Shown here one piece after another: positions 1-10,230 of a DNA stretch of 64,000 bases. Every line of letters starts with the position of its first letter. Within the stretch, counting starts at the first letter, position 1. The translations under genes were made by a program, and so were the position numbers. The DNA lies in assembly GCA_903921325.1 (NCBI GenBank), contig CAIXPL010000008.1:124001-188000 (forward strand), written 5' to 3'. The notes below the pieces were generated by a model, which worked only from the letters and a program-made list of their open reading frames with translations, made no database searches and was not told the DNA's origin. Source of the DNA: an uncultured Pseudomonadota bacterium (GTDB lineage Bacteria; Pseudomonadota; Gammaproteobacteria; Burkholderiales; SG8-39).

Positions 1-3000
1 ATCATCACCGGAATCCCCGCCCACAGCGGGTCCGCGCGTAAATTGCGCAGCAGGTCAAATCCGTCCATGCGCGGCATCTCGATATCAACCAGCATGGCCG
101 CAGGCACCTTCTTGCGCAGCATTTCGAGTGCCTCGATGCCATCGCGCGCACTGTGCGCGACGAATCCTTCGCGGTTGAGCAATCGCTCGGTGGCCCGTCG
201 CACGGTCAGCGAATCATCAACAATCAGGATCTCGATCGCCTCGGACGATTTGACCTCGGGTGCCTGCGTCGGCGGCAGCGGCAGCGGCAATGGCATCGCA
301 CGCTGCGCCAGTGTGATCGGATTGATGATCAGAATGATCTCGCCCGAGGCGAGCACGGTCGCCCCGGAAATGCCTGCAATATGCGACAGCAGAGGCCCGG
401 TATTCTTCACCACGATTTCAAGATTGCCATGTACCGTGTCAACACGCACGGCCGCACCAGTGCCACCAACACGAACAAAGACAACGCTTGCAAGCGACGG
501 ATTGGTTGGCCGGGTGTCCTCATCGCCAAGGCGATTGGGCAAATAGTAAAACGGCACCGGGCGCCCGCTCATGCTGGTCGCCACGCCATCGCGCACACAC
601 GCGGCCAACTCTTCGCCGCGAATCTGCCGCACTTGCTCGACCAGACTCGATGGAATGACATAACTGGCCTGGCCCGCGTCGACCAGAACGGTCTGCGTCA
701 CCATGAGCGTGAGCGGCAGCTCCATGAGGACACGCGCACCTTGGCCCGGTTCGAAACTCAGTTCGACTCGTCCACCGATTGAGGCAATGTCGGCGCGCAC
801 GATCTCCATGCCGATCCCGCGACCGGCCAGCGCCGTCACGGTGCCCGCCGTGCTGAATCCAGGTTGAAAAACGAGCTCGGCAATTTGCACCGCATCAAGT
901 TGCTGATCGGCGGCAATCAATCCCATCTCAATCGCGCGTGTGCGTACCCGTTCCGCGGCAAGCCCGCGCCCATCGTCGGTAATCACAACGGCAATCTGGT
1001 TACCCTCGCCACGCAGCTCGATCACGATCTGTCCGGTGGCAGGCTTGCCTTGCAGCGTACGCTCCGGCTCGTCTTCAATGCCGTGTACCACGGCATTGCG
1101 CAGCACGTGCTCAATGGGTGCGGTCAATCGTTCAAGAACCGAACGATCCAGTTCAACCTGGCCGTTGCGAATTTCCAGATTGGCAGGCTTCCCGGTCTCG
1201 CGCGACGCCTGACGCACAACGCGATACATGCGCTCTGCCACCGTTGAAAACGGCAGCATCCGCACACGCAGCAGGTCCTGTTGCAAATCACGCGACAGTC
1301 GTTGCTGCGCGGCCAGGGCAGACTCGGCCTCATCGACGGCCCGCCCGATGCTCGACTGCACCGTGCCCACGTCATTGACGCTCTCGGCCATCAGCCGGGT
1401 GAGTTCCTGGAAGCGCGTGAACCGATCGAATTCCAGTGGATCGAAGGATCGCTCATCGGTTGACACCATGCGCGACTGCATCTGCACTTCGGCCTGGATT
1501 TCGACTTCGCGCATTTGCTGACGCAGTCGAGCTACGTTCTCGGTCAAATCCGCCAGCGCAGTTTTCAAAGCGCGCACTTCGGATTCAATCCGACCTCGAG
1601 CGATGGTCACCTCGCCAACCGAATCAACCAGCCGATCAATGGTCTCGGCGCGCACCCGCAGCACAGCGATTCGCTCGGCTTCCGGCGCGAGCGGTTGCGC
1701 ATCCTCGGGTTCGGCCGTGGTGTCGCCCCCTTCAGGGGACGCCGACGCACTGGGTTCGATGTGCACCGTACCGCCACCGGCAAGTTGCGTTGCCACTGGC
1801 ATGTCGCCCGGCAGTGCCGGAGCAACCGGCAATGGCTCGCTGATGGCAGACGCAGCGCCATTCGCTGGTGAGCCTTCGACTTGCGGTTGGCCGAGCGCAT
1901 CGGCAGATGGCACAGCGGCCAGCGCGGCATCGAGTTCAACCGGACCCGCCGCATCGCTACGCGTCAGACCACTATCCGATAGCGGCGAGGGAGCGGGCAG
2001 CGTCGGAGTAAATGGCACTGCGCTCGCCTCGGATCCCGGGCGCAGCTGATCGAGCAGTCGGTCGGCGTCATCGAAATAGGCGAGCAGCTGCGGCAGCGCG
2101 CTACTGACGCGGGCTGTCTCACCGGCGGCATTCTCGAGCAGCGTCTCCATCTCATGCAGCACACTGCCCAAGCGAAAGGCACCCGTCGTACGGGCACTGC
2201 CCTTCAAGGTGTGCAGGGCACGTTGCAGGCCAGCTATGGGTTCGCCATTGCCCGGATCCGCCTCAAGCGTGCGCAGCCCGGCACCCAGAACCGGGAAGAG
2301 TTCCTGAGTCTCCTCGATCAGGTAACTGACCAGCGCTGGATCGATGACATCGGTGAGCCCTGCCGATGGTTCGGCCAGTTGCGCGAATTCGGGTTCATCG
2401 CGCGGCCCGGAGGGGGCATCTGCGCTGGCCGAGGGCAGATAGCCGAGAGACGGTGGTTCTCTCAGCGATGCACCGGACGATTCGGTGCCCCAATCAGCGG
2501 GCACCAGATCGAGCAGATCACCGACATCGTCATCGTCGTCCGCCGCAGACAGTCCCGGTGGCGCGCGCCCGTCAAGTTCGTCGGCGTGCGGGAAAAGGGA
2601 CTCAAGTCGGACAATCAGGGCGTTGGACATGGCCGGCGCGCGGCCTGCTTCAATGTCCCGCAGCATTTTTTCCAGCGTCACCACAGCGGTGCCAAACAAG
2701 GTGCGCACCGGTGGCAACAACGGGGTCGGCGCCCCGAGCATGGCCTGTTCCAGTGCCCCGGCCAGGTCATGCAGGTGCGTCATATAAGCGGTGGCGGCAA
2801 TTCCGGAAAGCGTGTGCGCTGCCCGCTGCGCATCCTCCGACGCAGTACCGGTGAATGGCATCTGCATGACATCGTTGCGCAGGATCGTGATCAGCTCATT
2901 GGCCTCGCTCACGAAGATCGCAAACAACCGATCGGGCAAACGGGTGCCCGACGCGCTGCTGCCGGGTTTGGCCTCACGCACCGCCTCTGCCAGCTCAACG

Positions 3001-5366
3001 ATCGCAGTGCCACTATCGACCGGACGCTCAGTGCGCAATGCCTCGATGACTGCCTGGAAGTGCGTGTGTGCCTGATCAAGCAGCTGCAGCAGTCGGTCAT
3101 TGGCGGGCTGACCGTTTTCGATGAAACGCTCGAGAGTGCGTTCGAGCGCATAGGCAGTTTCTGCTGGATCGGTCAGACCGACCATGCGTCCGGATCCCTT
3201 TAGCGTATGAAACGCTCGACGCAGCGCACCGAGACTTGCTATGGCAGGCTTTGCGCGCACCCGATTCACCGCCTCTTGGATCACCGCCAGCACCTCGGTA
3301 GCTTCCTCGAGATAGATCGCGAGCAGTTCCGCATCGATCACTTCGCGCGGCGATTCGGCCAACTGCTCGGTCTGCGCCGATGGTGCCGGCACCGGTTCGG
3401 CCGACGAAGCAATGCTGTCCATGACCGCTTGCAATTCGGGCACCGGGGCGCCGGCTTGTTCGAGCAAAGAGAGCGCTTCGTTGGCGCGCTGGCCCAGCGT
3501 CGAATCCGAGGCAATTTCGGCGTCGTGCTTGATCGCCTCGAGGGTGTTGCGCAATTCGTCCTTGCGCTCGGTGTCGGCGGGCGCCTCGCGCCAGGCTTCG
3601 AGCTGCGCCGGCGTGGCGCGCTGCATTTCGGCCATCTCGCGCTCGACGCTGGGCGCTTCCGCACTCGCGGCATCGGTATTAAACGAAGTGCCGCGATTCA
3701 TCTGGCGCAGGGCCACGTCGATATCGGCTGCCCCGTGCTGCAGCGCTTCGGTGTGGGCACCGATGGCGGCGAGCAGTCCGGCGACGTATTCAAAGTCTTC
3801 CGGTTGGGGCACGTAATTGGGCGTGGCAAACGCGCGGGCGCGCTCGGTGCATTCATCGACTGTCTCGGCCGCCCGCTGCTCGCCCAGAATGCGGAAAGCC
3901 CCGGCGACCTGCGCGAGCAGCGTGTCTATCCCGGTCAGCAAGCCCCTGCGCAAGTGGTCGCGAAAAAATGCGTCCAGGCTTTTTTCGACCGACCGCAAAT
4001 TGATCTGGATTTCAGCAACAATTTGCGCAATTGCCATGCGGTCCTGCGCCCGTCGCACCACCTCGGCAAGCAGTGGCGAGGGCGATCGCAGCACGGCCTC
4101 ATTGCGTTCGCGCCATTGGCGCAGGCGATCAATGACGGCCTGGAACTGCTGCGCGTATTCGGCCGGCAGGGGCGCACTCATTGCCACCGCATCTTCGAGC
4201 AACAGCAGGGCGGTGGCCACTTCCAGTGCCACGGCATCGTCAATGGGTCCGGGTACTTCGCGAAACTTGTCGGCCACCGCGAGCATTTCCTCGGCCACTC
4301 GCGACAGTTCCCAACGCCCAAGATTCGCACTACGGTCGCGCAAAGTCACCGCAAATTCACAAAAAGGCTGCACCACCGGGCTGTAGCCGGAGGCATAACG
4401 CATCCACGCCCCTTTGGCGTTCAGCACCACCTCGCGCAAAGCGCGCAGGCGCGGCAGATAAACAGCCTCCTCAACTGCAAGATCGTACTTTTCGGGAACC
4501 GATCCGGCGAGCCGAAACACGTGCTGCATCTCGCGCAAGGCTGCAGTCGCCGGATAGGTTCGCGCGACATGAAAGAGCACTTCGCGGGCCAATCGTTCGG
4601 GCACCGTCGGTGCTTCGGTCTGAGCGCGGGTGATCTGACGCTCAAGGCGCAGCCAGATCGGACCAAGCGTGCTGTCATCGGTCACCAGTCCTTCGCCCAC
4701 CGCCTCGGCCAGCGCGGCAGCGGCACGCCAGAAGCCATGTACCGAAGGTGTTTCCTCAACGCGTGAGATTGCGGTCAGGGCCTTGCGCATGTCGGCCGCA
4801 CCCTGCGCATCGTGCTCCTTGAGCCATAGCAATACGCCGCGCTGATAGCGACCGCGCTCGCGCTCGAGCACTCGCAGCCGGTGTCCGGGATCGACCCGGT
4901 TTGTGGCGACGCGCTCGCCATCGGCAAAGCTGAGCATCAACCCGGGATAGTACAGATCGATCGGATCCGGATCGGGCTTGCGGCGTGCCCGGCACACTTC
5001 CCGGTAAAGCGCAAACAGGCGCAGCGGATAATTCGGCTGGCCGTCCAGCAGCTGTTCGAGGAACGTCGAAAGCGCATTGAAGCCACGTTCGGCCAGCGTG
5101 CTCAGCACCGGGTCGGTGGCCCCGCCCACCAAATCGCCCAGCAGCAGTTCCAATTCACTGGTGAATTGCGCCGCCCCATCCAGATTGATCAGACGCAGTA
5201 CGCCTTGTACTTGATGCAGGTTTGTGCGCGCGAGGCGCAGCGCTGTCTGATCGCCCTGATTGCCGGTCTGAGTGCGCACCGCCGCCGACACCCGCGCCAG
5301 CGTCTGGTCGATTTCCTCTTTGACCCAGGACAGCGGGCCCGCGTCAAACTGAGCCAACTTGTACAT
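1..5366 (-). CDS. chpA: ChpA/PilL hybrid CheA-type histidine kinase (3' end cut by window edge)
   Basis: Giant hybrid kinase of the Pil-Chp pathway that phosphorylates the PilG and PilH response regulators in response to signals from PilJ. About 1,788 codons are visible. It starts MYKLAQFD at the ATG ending at 5366. Two canonical phosphotransfer domains carry FHTLKGSGR (about residue 717) and LHTLKGSAR (about residue 1054); further degenerate HPt-like helical regions precede them. The kinase N box VLRNAVVHG lies near residue 1419, followed by a CheW-like domain and then a receiver domain whose MLVDIEMPRMDG phosphoacceptor motif is near the window edge. It is the last visible gene of the minus-strand pilG-H-I-J-chpA series. 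The long plus-strand open frames across this interval are antisense shadows. Family assignment is firm; the C-terminus is not in the window. Confidence 0.93.
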   Translation of the reverse strand, partial: MYKLAQFDAGPLSWVKEEIDQTLARVSAAVRTQTGNQGDQTALRLARTNLHQVQGVLRLINLDGAAQFTSELELLLGDLVGGATDPVLSTLAERGFNALSTFLEQLLDGQPNYPLRLFALYREVCRARRKPDPDPIDLYYPGLMLSFADGERVATNRVDPGHRLRVLERERGRYQRGVLLWLKEHDAQGAADMRKALTAISRVEETPSVHGFWRAAAALAEAVGEGLVTDDSTLGPIWLRLERQITRAQTEAPTVPERLAREVLFHVARTYPATAALREMQHVFRLAGSVPEKYDLAVEEAVYLPRLRALREVVLNAKGAWMRYASGYSPVVQPFCEFAVTLRDRSANLGRWELSRVAEEMLAVADKFREVPGPIDDAVALEVATALLLLEDAVAMSAPLPAEYAQQFQAVIDRLRQWRERNEAVLRSPSPLLAEVVRRAQDRMAIAQIVAEIQINLRSVEKSLDAFFRDHLRRGLLTGIDTLLAQVAGAFRILGEQRAAETVDECTERARAFATPNYVPQPEDFEYVAGLLAAIGAHTEALQHGAADIDVALRQMNRGTSFNTDAASAEAPSVEREMAEMQRATPAQLEAWREAPADTERKDELRNTLEAIKHDAEIASDSTLGQRANEALSLLEQAGAPVPELQAVMDSIASSAEPVPAPSAQTEQLAESPREVIDAELLAIYLEEATEVLAVIQEAVNRVRAKPAIASLGALRRAFHTLKGSGRMVGLTDPAETAYALERTLERFIENGQPANDRLLQLLDQAHTHFQAVIEALRTERPVDSGTAIVELAEAVREAKPGSSASGTRLPDRLFAIFVSEANELITILRNDVMQMPFTGTASEDAQRAAHTLSGIAATAYMTHLHDLAGALEQAMLGAPTPLLPPVRTLFGTAVVTLEKMLRDIEAGRAPAMSNALIVRLESLFPHADELDGRAPPGLSAADDDDDVGDLLDLVPADWGTESSGASLREPPSLGYLPSASADAPSGPRDEPEFAQLAEPSAGLTDVIDPALVSYLIEETQELFPVLGAGLRTLEADPGNGEPIAGLQRALHTLKGSARTTGAFRLGSVLHEMETLLENAAGETARVSSALPQLLAYFDDADRLLDQLRPGSEASAVPFTPTLPAPSPLSDSGLTRSDAAGPVELDAALAAVPSADALGQPQVEGSPANGAASAISEPLPVAPALPGDMPVATQLAGGGTVHIEPSASASPEGGDTTAEPEDAQPLAPEAERIAVLRVRAETIDRLVDSVGEVTIARGRIESEVRALKTALADLTENVARLRQQMREVEIQAEVQMQSRMVSTDERSFDPLEFDRFTRFQELTRLMAESVNDVGTVQSSIGRAVDEAESALAAQQRLSRDLQQDLLRVRMLPFSTVAERMYRVVRQASRETGKPANLEIRNGQVELDRSVLERLTAPIEHVLRNAVVHGIEDEPERTLQGKPATGQIVIELRGEGNQIAVVITDDGRGLAAERVRTRAIEMGLIAADQQLDAVQIAELVFQPGFSTAGTVTALAGRGIGMEIVRADIASIGGRVELSFEPGQGARVLMELPLTLMVTQTVLVDAGQASYVIPSSLVEQVRQIRGEELAACVRDGVATSMSGRPVPFYYLPNRLGDEDTRPTNPSLASVVFVRVGGTGAAVRVDTVHGNLEIVVKNTGPLLSHIAGISGATVLASGEIILIINPITLAQRAMPLPLPLPPTQAPEVKSSEAIEILIVDDSLTVRRATERLLNREGFVAHSARDGIEALEMLRKKVPAAMLVDIEMPRMDGFDLLRNLRADPLWAGIPVM

Positions 5367-5495
5367 GCTTCTACGACTCCATTACACGCTGACAACTGCC
5401 GCGTGATTCAGGCTCACCTGACTCTGGGCCTGTGCACTGGCCGTCGCGTCCCATTTGACCGGGCAACCGAGTGCGGCTCAAGAGGTACACAGCGT

Positions 5496-7700
5496 TCACG
5501 CCAGTTTGAAGCTGGCGACGGAGTCCTTCACCAGCGAGGCGAGGGTAGCCAATTCCTCGATTGATTGCGCCGTCTCGCGCGTGCCGTCATTGGTCTGTCG
5601 ATTGATCGCCAAGATGTTCTGGATACCGGTGGCGACCTGATTGGCCGCCTTCACCTGGTCCTGGGTTGTCTGCGAAATTCCCTGAATCAGCACAGCCAGG
5701 CGTCGTGACACGTCACCGATTTCAGCCAGCGCGCTACCGGCCGCATCGGACAATCGCGCCCCCTCAATTACCTGCTGGGTACTGCGCTCCATGGCGGCGA
5801 CCGCATCCTGGGTGTCAGTCTGAATCGTGCGCACAATGGCCGCAATCTGGTTGGTAGCCGCCGCCGAACGCTCAGCGAGCCGCTGCACTTCCTCGGCAAC
5901 CACGGTGAAGCCGCGGCCTGCCTCCCCGGCGGCGGCGGCCTGAATGGCCGCATTCAGGGCCAGCACCTGAGTACGCTCCGTGATATCTGAGATCAAGCCC
6001 ACGATCTCGCCGATTTCCTGCGACGATTCGCCGAGTCGCTTGATCCGTTTGGCGGTGTCCTGAATCTGGCCGCGAATTTCATTCATGCCGGAAATCGAAT
6101 TACTCACCGCCATGGCGCCCTGCTCGGCAACCGTCAATGACTGGCGCGCCACAGTGGCCGATTCGGCTGCGCTGTTCGACACATCCTCGATGGCACGGGT
6201 CATTTGCAGAACGGATTCGCTCGCATCGCGAATTTGCTCTGATTGCGACTCGGTTGCCACCAGCAACTGACCCGAGGTCTGATTCGCGCTGGTCGCCGCC
6301 GTTGCCATCTGTTCGGCGGCCACGTTGATCTGCGCCACCGTTCGAGACAACTCCTCCACCGTGAAATTAACCGAATCGGCAATGGCTCCGGTGACATCGT
6401 CAGTCACCGTCGCACGCACGGTCAGGTCGCCTTCGGCCACCGACTGCATATCGTTCATCAACTGCAGAATGGCGTCTTCCTGAAGACTGCCGCGCGCGGC
6501 CGCCTCCTGCACGCGCAGGCGCTCGTCCTCTCGATTCTGGCGAAACAGCAACAAGAGCAGCGCAACCAGGCCGATGCCGATCAACGCCAGCGGCAGGAAC
6601 CACAGGCGCGTCCGACCCAGCCGTTCCTGGTAGGCATCGAACAAGGCACTGCTCTTGTCCAGCAGGATCGAGGATTCATCAATGAGGGCGCGGGTCGCCT
6701 GTTTTCCCTGTTCCAGGCCTTTCCCGCCCGCAACGATCGCCTGCACTGCAGCAAAACTATCCTTGTAGGCCGCTTGCAATTCGCGCAGTCGGGTCAGCAT
6801 TTCCGCATCACGTGCAGTCGCGGCGCGGGTCGCCTCAGCGCTGCTGATCAATCCGTCGTTGATCGTGACAAAGTTGGCAGCATCCTTCTCAAGCAATTCG
6901 GCAATGCTCGCCTCGGCCTTGGCACTGCCGACGACCGCATTGGCATTCTTGGCGATTCGCTGCGAGAGCATCACCAATTGCGCGGCCAGTGCAACTTCCC
7001 GCGCCGCGCCGCCACCCTGCAGCTTTAAGGCTTGCACCTGCTCGGTCAGTTCGAGCAACGTGCCGTTCTGCTTGTTCACGATCAGCAATGCGTCAGCCGC
7101 CTGGCGCACCCGCTCTTCCGATGATATGACCGCGGTGGCATGGGTTGAGGCCTTTTCCCACGCAGTGCGCAGTTCGCCCAGCGGTAGCTCGGCATCGCCG
7201 CTGGTCGCCGGAACGCTCGCGCTGCCGGCCTCACCGCCCGAGCTCAAGGCACTGACGAATTGCGAGAATTCGGCTTGACTGGAACGCAGTTCAACCACTG
7301 CCGCAACCGAGCCAAGTTGCACCTGCTGGGCTGCCTTGGCAATGCGCTGAGACAAGGTCTGCAGGTGCGCCGCGGCATTGATGTAACCGGCTCCCAGGCT
7401 GAACTGGTAGACCACCCAGGCACTGAGCAGCAAGAGTGCGGCAATGCCACCGAGCAGCAGGCGACGCAGCAACTGAGTGCGCTGTTCCAGACGCAACCGG
7501 GCGAGCGGATCTAGCGCAGGCCGAACCGCATTGACCGGTACGCTCACCACGTCGAGCTCGTCGATGCGCGGCACTTCGATGGTGGTCGGCAACACCGTGT
7601 GACCATCGTCCTGGCTCACCGGATTGCTGCGCGCCGCGCGGTTTTGCAATGCCGTGCGAATTTCTTCGAGCCCTGCTGGTAATTTGAACTTGAATGCCAT
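5496..7700 (-). CDS. pilJ: PilJ, methyl-accepting chemoreceptor for type IV pili
   Basis: Inner-membrane chemoreceptor of 734 aa feeding the Chp kinase. A first membrane segment (about residues 75-100) is followed by a periplasmic region with the duplicated PilJ-type helical motif (LSQRIAKAAQQVQLG and LSQRIAKNANAVVG). A second membrane segment (LWFLPLALIGIGLVALLLLL, about 365-385), a HAMP-like linker and a cytoplasmic signalling domain follow; the hairpin tip contains VLALNAAIQAAAAGEAGRGF. The architecture and the place between pilI and chpA make the assignment secure. The ATG at 7700 has a GGAG upstream. Confidence 0.95.
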   Translation of the reverse strand: MAFKFKLPAGLEEIRTALQNRAARSNPVSQDDGHTVLPTTIEVPRIDELDVVSVPVNAVRPALDPLARLRLEQRTQLLRRLLLGGIAALLLLSAWVVYQFSLGAGYINAAAHLQTLSQRIAKAAQQVQLGSVAAVVELRSSQAEFSQFVSALSSGGEAGSASVPATSGDAELPLGELRTAWEKASTHATAVISSEERVRQAADALLIVNKQNGTLLELTEQVQALKLQGGGAAREVALAAQLVMLSQRIAKNANAVVGSAKAEASIAELLEKDAANFVTINDGLISSAEATRAATARDAEMLTRLRELQAAYKDSFAAVQAIVAGGKGLEQGKQATRALIDESSILLDKSSALFDAYQERLGRTRLWFLPLALIGIGLVALLLLLFRQNREDERLRVQEAAARGSLQEDAILQLMNDMQSVAEGDLTVRATVTDDVTGAIADSVNFTVEELSRTVAQINVAAEQMATAATSANQTSGQLLVATESQSEQIRDASESVLQMTRAIEDVSNSAAESATVARQSLTVAEQGAMAVSNSISGMNEIRGQIQDTAKRIKRLGESSQEIGEIVGLISDITERTQVLALNAAIQAAAAGEAGRGFTVVAEEVQRLAERSAAATNQIAAIVRTIQTDTQDAVAAMERSTQQVIEGARLSDAAGSALAEIGDVSRRLAVLIQGISQTTQDQVKAANQVATGIQNILAINRQTNDGTRETAQSIEELATLASLVKDSVASFKLA

Positions 7701-7747
7701 GATGTATTTACAGCTCCGCCTGGACCGTCCGGACCATCCGGTTGCGG

Positions 7748-8281
7748 TTACCTTCCTGTCTGGAGAAATTCACTGCTTTGCGCCAACGCGCTGATCGAGA
7801 TTTCGCGCCAGCGGATGCCATCGCTCGCTTGATAGAGACCTGATGCCCACGGCGCCTGTGCGTCGATTGGATCAATCCTCTGCAAGTCGGCAATTGAACG
7901 CAAGCCGACGACCCGGTCCACCAACAGGGCCGCGCTCAGGCGAAAACGCTCCGAAAGGACGACAAAGCGTGATTCGGCCCCTTGCTGCCCTCGAGCTCCC
8001 CCAACAAATGCACCAAAATCAATGATCGAGAACAGGTTGCCGCGCACGCGGCTGAGCCCGAGGTACCACGCTTTGGCGAGCGGTACGGCGGTAATCGGTG
8101 CAGGCGGCACCACTTCCTGTGCTTCGTCGAGGCGCAGCAACCAGTGCTCACCGCCGGCCAGCAGCGCCAATCGCGAAGACTGTGCCGAGTCTCCAGCCGT
8201 CGGACTGCTCAGGCGATCGATCAGCGCCTGCTGAAAATCGCGCAGCGATTGCGGATCTCGTTCGGTCCGGAATTCGCTCAT
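7748..8281 (-). CDS. pilI: PilI, CheW-like adaptor
   Basis: CheW-domain coupling protein of 177 aa linking PilJ to ChpA. The CheW fold shows in WLLRLDEAQEVVPP, the glycine-bearing core around YLGLSRVRGNLFSIIDF and the ALLVDRVVGLR segment. It lies 12 bp after pilH and 47 bp before pilJ on the same strand, as in the usual Pil-Chp order. Only the central SRVRGNLFSIIDF part is strongly conserved, which is normal for PilI. The start MSEFRTERD is the most upstream ATG. Confidence 0.92.
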   Translation of the reverse strand: MSEFRTERDPQSLRDFQQALIDRLSSPTAGDSAQSSRLALLAGGEHWLLRLDEAQEVVPPAPITAVPLAKAWYLGLSRVRGNLFSIIDFGAFVGGARGQQGAESRFVVLSERFRLSAALLVDRVVGLRSIADLQRIDPIDAQAPWASGLYQASDGIRWREISISALAQSSEFLQTGR

Positions 8282-8293
8282 CGGCGCACTTGA

Positions 8294-8671
8294 TCAGCGC
8301 GGGTTCGCCAGAATCTGCGAAATCCGTTCAAGCAGTTTTGTCTGGTCGACCGGTTTTGTGATGTAGTCAACCGCGCCTTGCCGCATGCCCCACACCTGGT
8401 CGGTCTTCATGGATTTGCTGGTACACAAAATGATGGGGATCGCCCGGGTTACCTCATCCCGGGTGATCGCGCGAGTTGCCTGAAACCCGTTGGTACCCGG
8501 CATCACCACATCCATCAGAACCAGATCGGGGCGCTCGTCGCGGCATTTGGTGATCGCCTCGTCGCCGGTTTGCGCCGAACTCACCTGGTAGCCAGCCTGC
8601 GTCAGGCAATCGGACAGCACGGCCCGATCGGTCGCCGAATCATCCACCACTAAAATTCGTTTGGCACTCAT
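8294..8671 (-). CDS. pilH: PilH, CheY-like response regulator
   Basis: Single-domain receiver of 125 aa. Visible features are the acidic pocket near the N-terminus (VVDDSATD), the phosphoacceptor Asp in LVLMDVVMPGTNG (about residue 53), the Thr/Ser switch in ILCTSKS, and the Lys in YITKPVD. It has no output domain. In Pil-Chp systems PilH acts with PilG to set pilus extension and retraction. It lies between pilG and pilI. Confidence 0.95.
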   Translation of the reverse strand: MSAKRILVVDDSATDRAVLSDCLTQAGYQVSSAQTGDEAITKCRDERPDLVLMDVVMPGTNGFQATRAITRDEVTRAIPIILCTSKSMKTDQVWGMRQGAVDYITKPVDQTKLLERISQILANPR

Positions 8672-8715
8672 AGTGATCTATCCCTTGCTCACCCGTTCAC
8701 GGGTGTTGTGCACGC

Positions 8716-9213
8716 TCACGAAGACATACCACCCACAGCACCCAGCCGAGCCCGCGTCAGGCTCTGGGTGCCTTTGGCCCGTCCGGCCAGCACGACATGG
8801 GTGTTGACTGCCTGCAGCAGCGTCTCGCGAGTGAACGGCTTGGTGAGGTACTCATCGGAGCCGGCCATCTTGCCGCGGGCGCGGTCAAACAGCCCATCCT
8901 TTGAGGACAGCATGACCACGGGTGTGGTCGAGAAGCGCTGGTTGCGCTTGAGAATCGCGCAGGTCTGATAGCCATCGAGCCGTGGCATCACAATGTCGCA
9001 AAAAACGATGTCGGGCTGATGATCGGCAACTTTGGCGAGCGCATCAAAGCCATCCTCAGACAGGATCACCTGGCAACCAGCCTGCAGCAAAAATACCTCC
9101 GCGCTGCGGCGAATGGTGACGGAATCGTCAATCACCATCACCTTGATGCCGGTAAGGTCGAATGTTGCTTCGCCATCCTGATCGTTCAACTGATCACCTC
9201 GATCAATCCGCAT
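8716..9213 (-). CDS. pilG: PilG, CheY-like response regulator
   Basis: Receiver protein whose core starts GIKVMVIDDSVTIRRSAEVF and contains IVFCDIVMPRLDGYQ (phosphoacceptor Asp), VVMLSSKDGLFDRARG and YLTKPFTRE, all close to known PilG. I place the start at the ATG ending at 9213 (MRIDRGDQ, 165 aa). An open frame continues upstream to 9312, but that part is arginine/glycine-rich and not PilG-like. Even with this start the protein carries about 20 residues more before the receiver than classical PilG. It is the first gene of the Pil-Chp operon; its promoter should lie in 9214-9457, shared with the divergent gene. Confidence 0.9.
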   Translation of the reverse strand: MRIDRGDQLNDQDGEATFDLTGIKVMVIDDSVTIRRSAEVFLLQAGCQVILSEDGFDALAKVADHQPDIVFCDIVMPRLDGYQTCAILKRNQRFSTTPVVMLSSKDGLFDRARGKMAGSDEYLTKPFTRETLLQAVNTHVVLAGRAKGTQSLTRARLGAVGGMSS

Positions 9214-9457
9214 TGACTCTACTGCTTCGAGGCGAAGCACACTGCCTGCCAGCGCGCCCCGCATCCCCTCACCGTATGGCATGCCCTGGCGCCGTGCACA
9301 CATCACGCGCACGACTCCATGACAAAGTATGCACTACTCGGCGAGCGAGTTCCATCGGCTTATCGGCGCGCCGCGATGCGCGCAGCCGGCATCGCGGCAT
9401 AATGCCGCCAAGACCCCACTCACGGGGCCTGAACCAGCACACCCGGAGGCAATCCTC

Positions 9458-10216
9458 ATGTACCGTCACATGCAACGAGCCGGCTTGGTCCTGGCAAGCG
9501 CTGCACTGCTTGCGCTTGTCTCATGCGCCAACCTTGGCACCGGGATAAGCGCGGCGGCCAACGCGCGCGCGGTGGTTGCCAGCGCTGATCGCAGCGCAGC
9601 AGATCGGGCCGCCGATCTACGGCGACAGCCCGAACAGCTGCTCACGTTCGCCGGTGTCACCCCAGGCATGCGAATCCTTGATGTCAGCACCGGCCCGGGC
9701 TATTCGACCGAATTGCTGGCGCGTGCGGTCGGGCCGGGTGGTGTCGTATACGGACAGGACGGCCCCAAGCCAAGCGAACGCGCCGCCACCGGATTCAACG
9801 CGCGCATGGCGCAGCCGGCCATGGCGGTTGTCGTGCGCGTGTTACGTGACTTCGATGACCCGCTTCCGCCGGGAACCGCGCCATTGGATCGGGTGTTCAT
9901 CCTCAACGCTTACCATGACTTTGGCCACATGAAGGTCGATCGCGCCCGGATGAACGCGCGCCTGTTTGAATCTCTCCGCTCAGGTGGTGAACTGATCATC
10001 GGAGATCATTCAGCACTGGCAGGGGCTCCGATTGAAACCGGTGGCACGCTGCACCGGATCGATGAAGCACTGGTCAAGCGAGAACTGGAGGCGGCCGGAT
10101 TTCGGTTTGCCGGCAGCGCCGACTTTCTACGGCATGCGGAGGACCCCAGAACCGAGCGGGTGTTTGGGTCGAAGACCCCGGTGGATGAATTCATGCTGAA
10201 ATTCGTGCGGCCTTGA
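9458..10216 (+). CDS. Lipoprotein-type class I SAM-dependent methyltransferase
   Basis: Protein of 252 aa with a lipoprotein-like signal (AALLALVSC, lipobox Cys) and a Rossmann methyltransferase domain: motif I is ILDVSTGPGYSTELLARAVG, followed by GGVVYGQD. It resembles the predicted methyltransferases of the COG4798 type, which are exported and have unknown substrates. The start at 9458 is chosen because GGAGG sits 8 bases upstream and the signal peptide begins there; the open frame continues upstream into non-coding-like sequence. It overlaps or abuts the next gene. Confidence 0.8.
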   Translation: MYRHMQRAGLVLASAALLALVSCANLGTGISAAANARAVVASADRSAADRAADLRRQPEQLLTFAGVTPGMRILDVSTGPGYSTELLARAVGPGGVVYGQDGPKPSERAATGFNARMAQPAMAVVVRVLRDFDDPLPPGTAPLDRVFILNAYHDFGHMKVDRARMNARLFESLRSGGELIIGDHSALAGAPIETGGTLHRIDEALVKRELEAAGFRFAGSADFLRHAEDPRTERVFGSKTPVDEFMLKFVRP

Positions 10217-10230
10217 TTGCCTGCGCGCCC

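Noticed and set aside
2154-4766. Long plus-strand open frames (349 and 519 codons)
   Set aside because: They are antisense to chpA, rich in His/Arg/Gln as expected from GC-rich shadow frames, and show no protein family.
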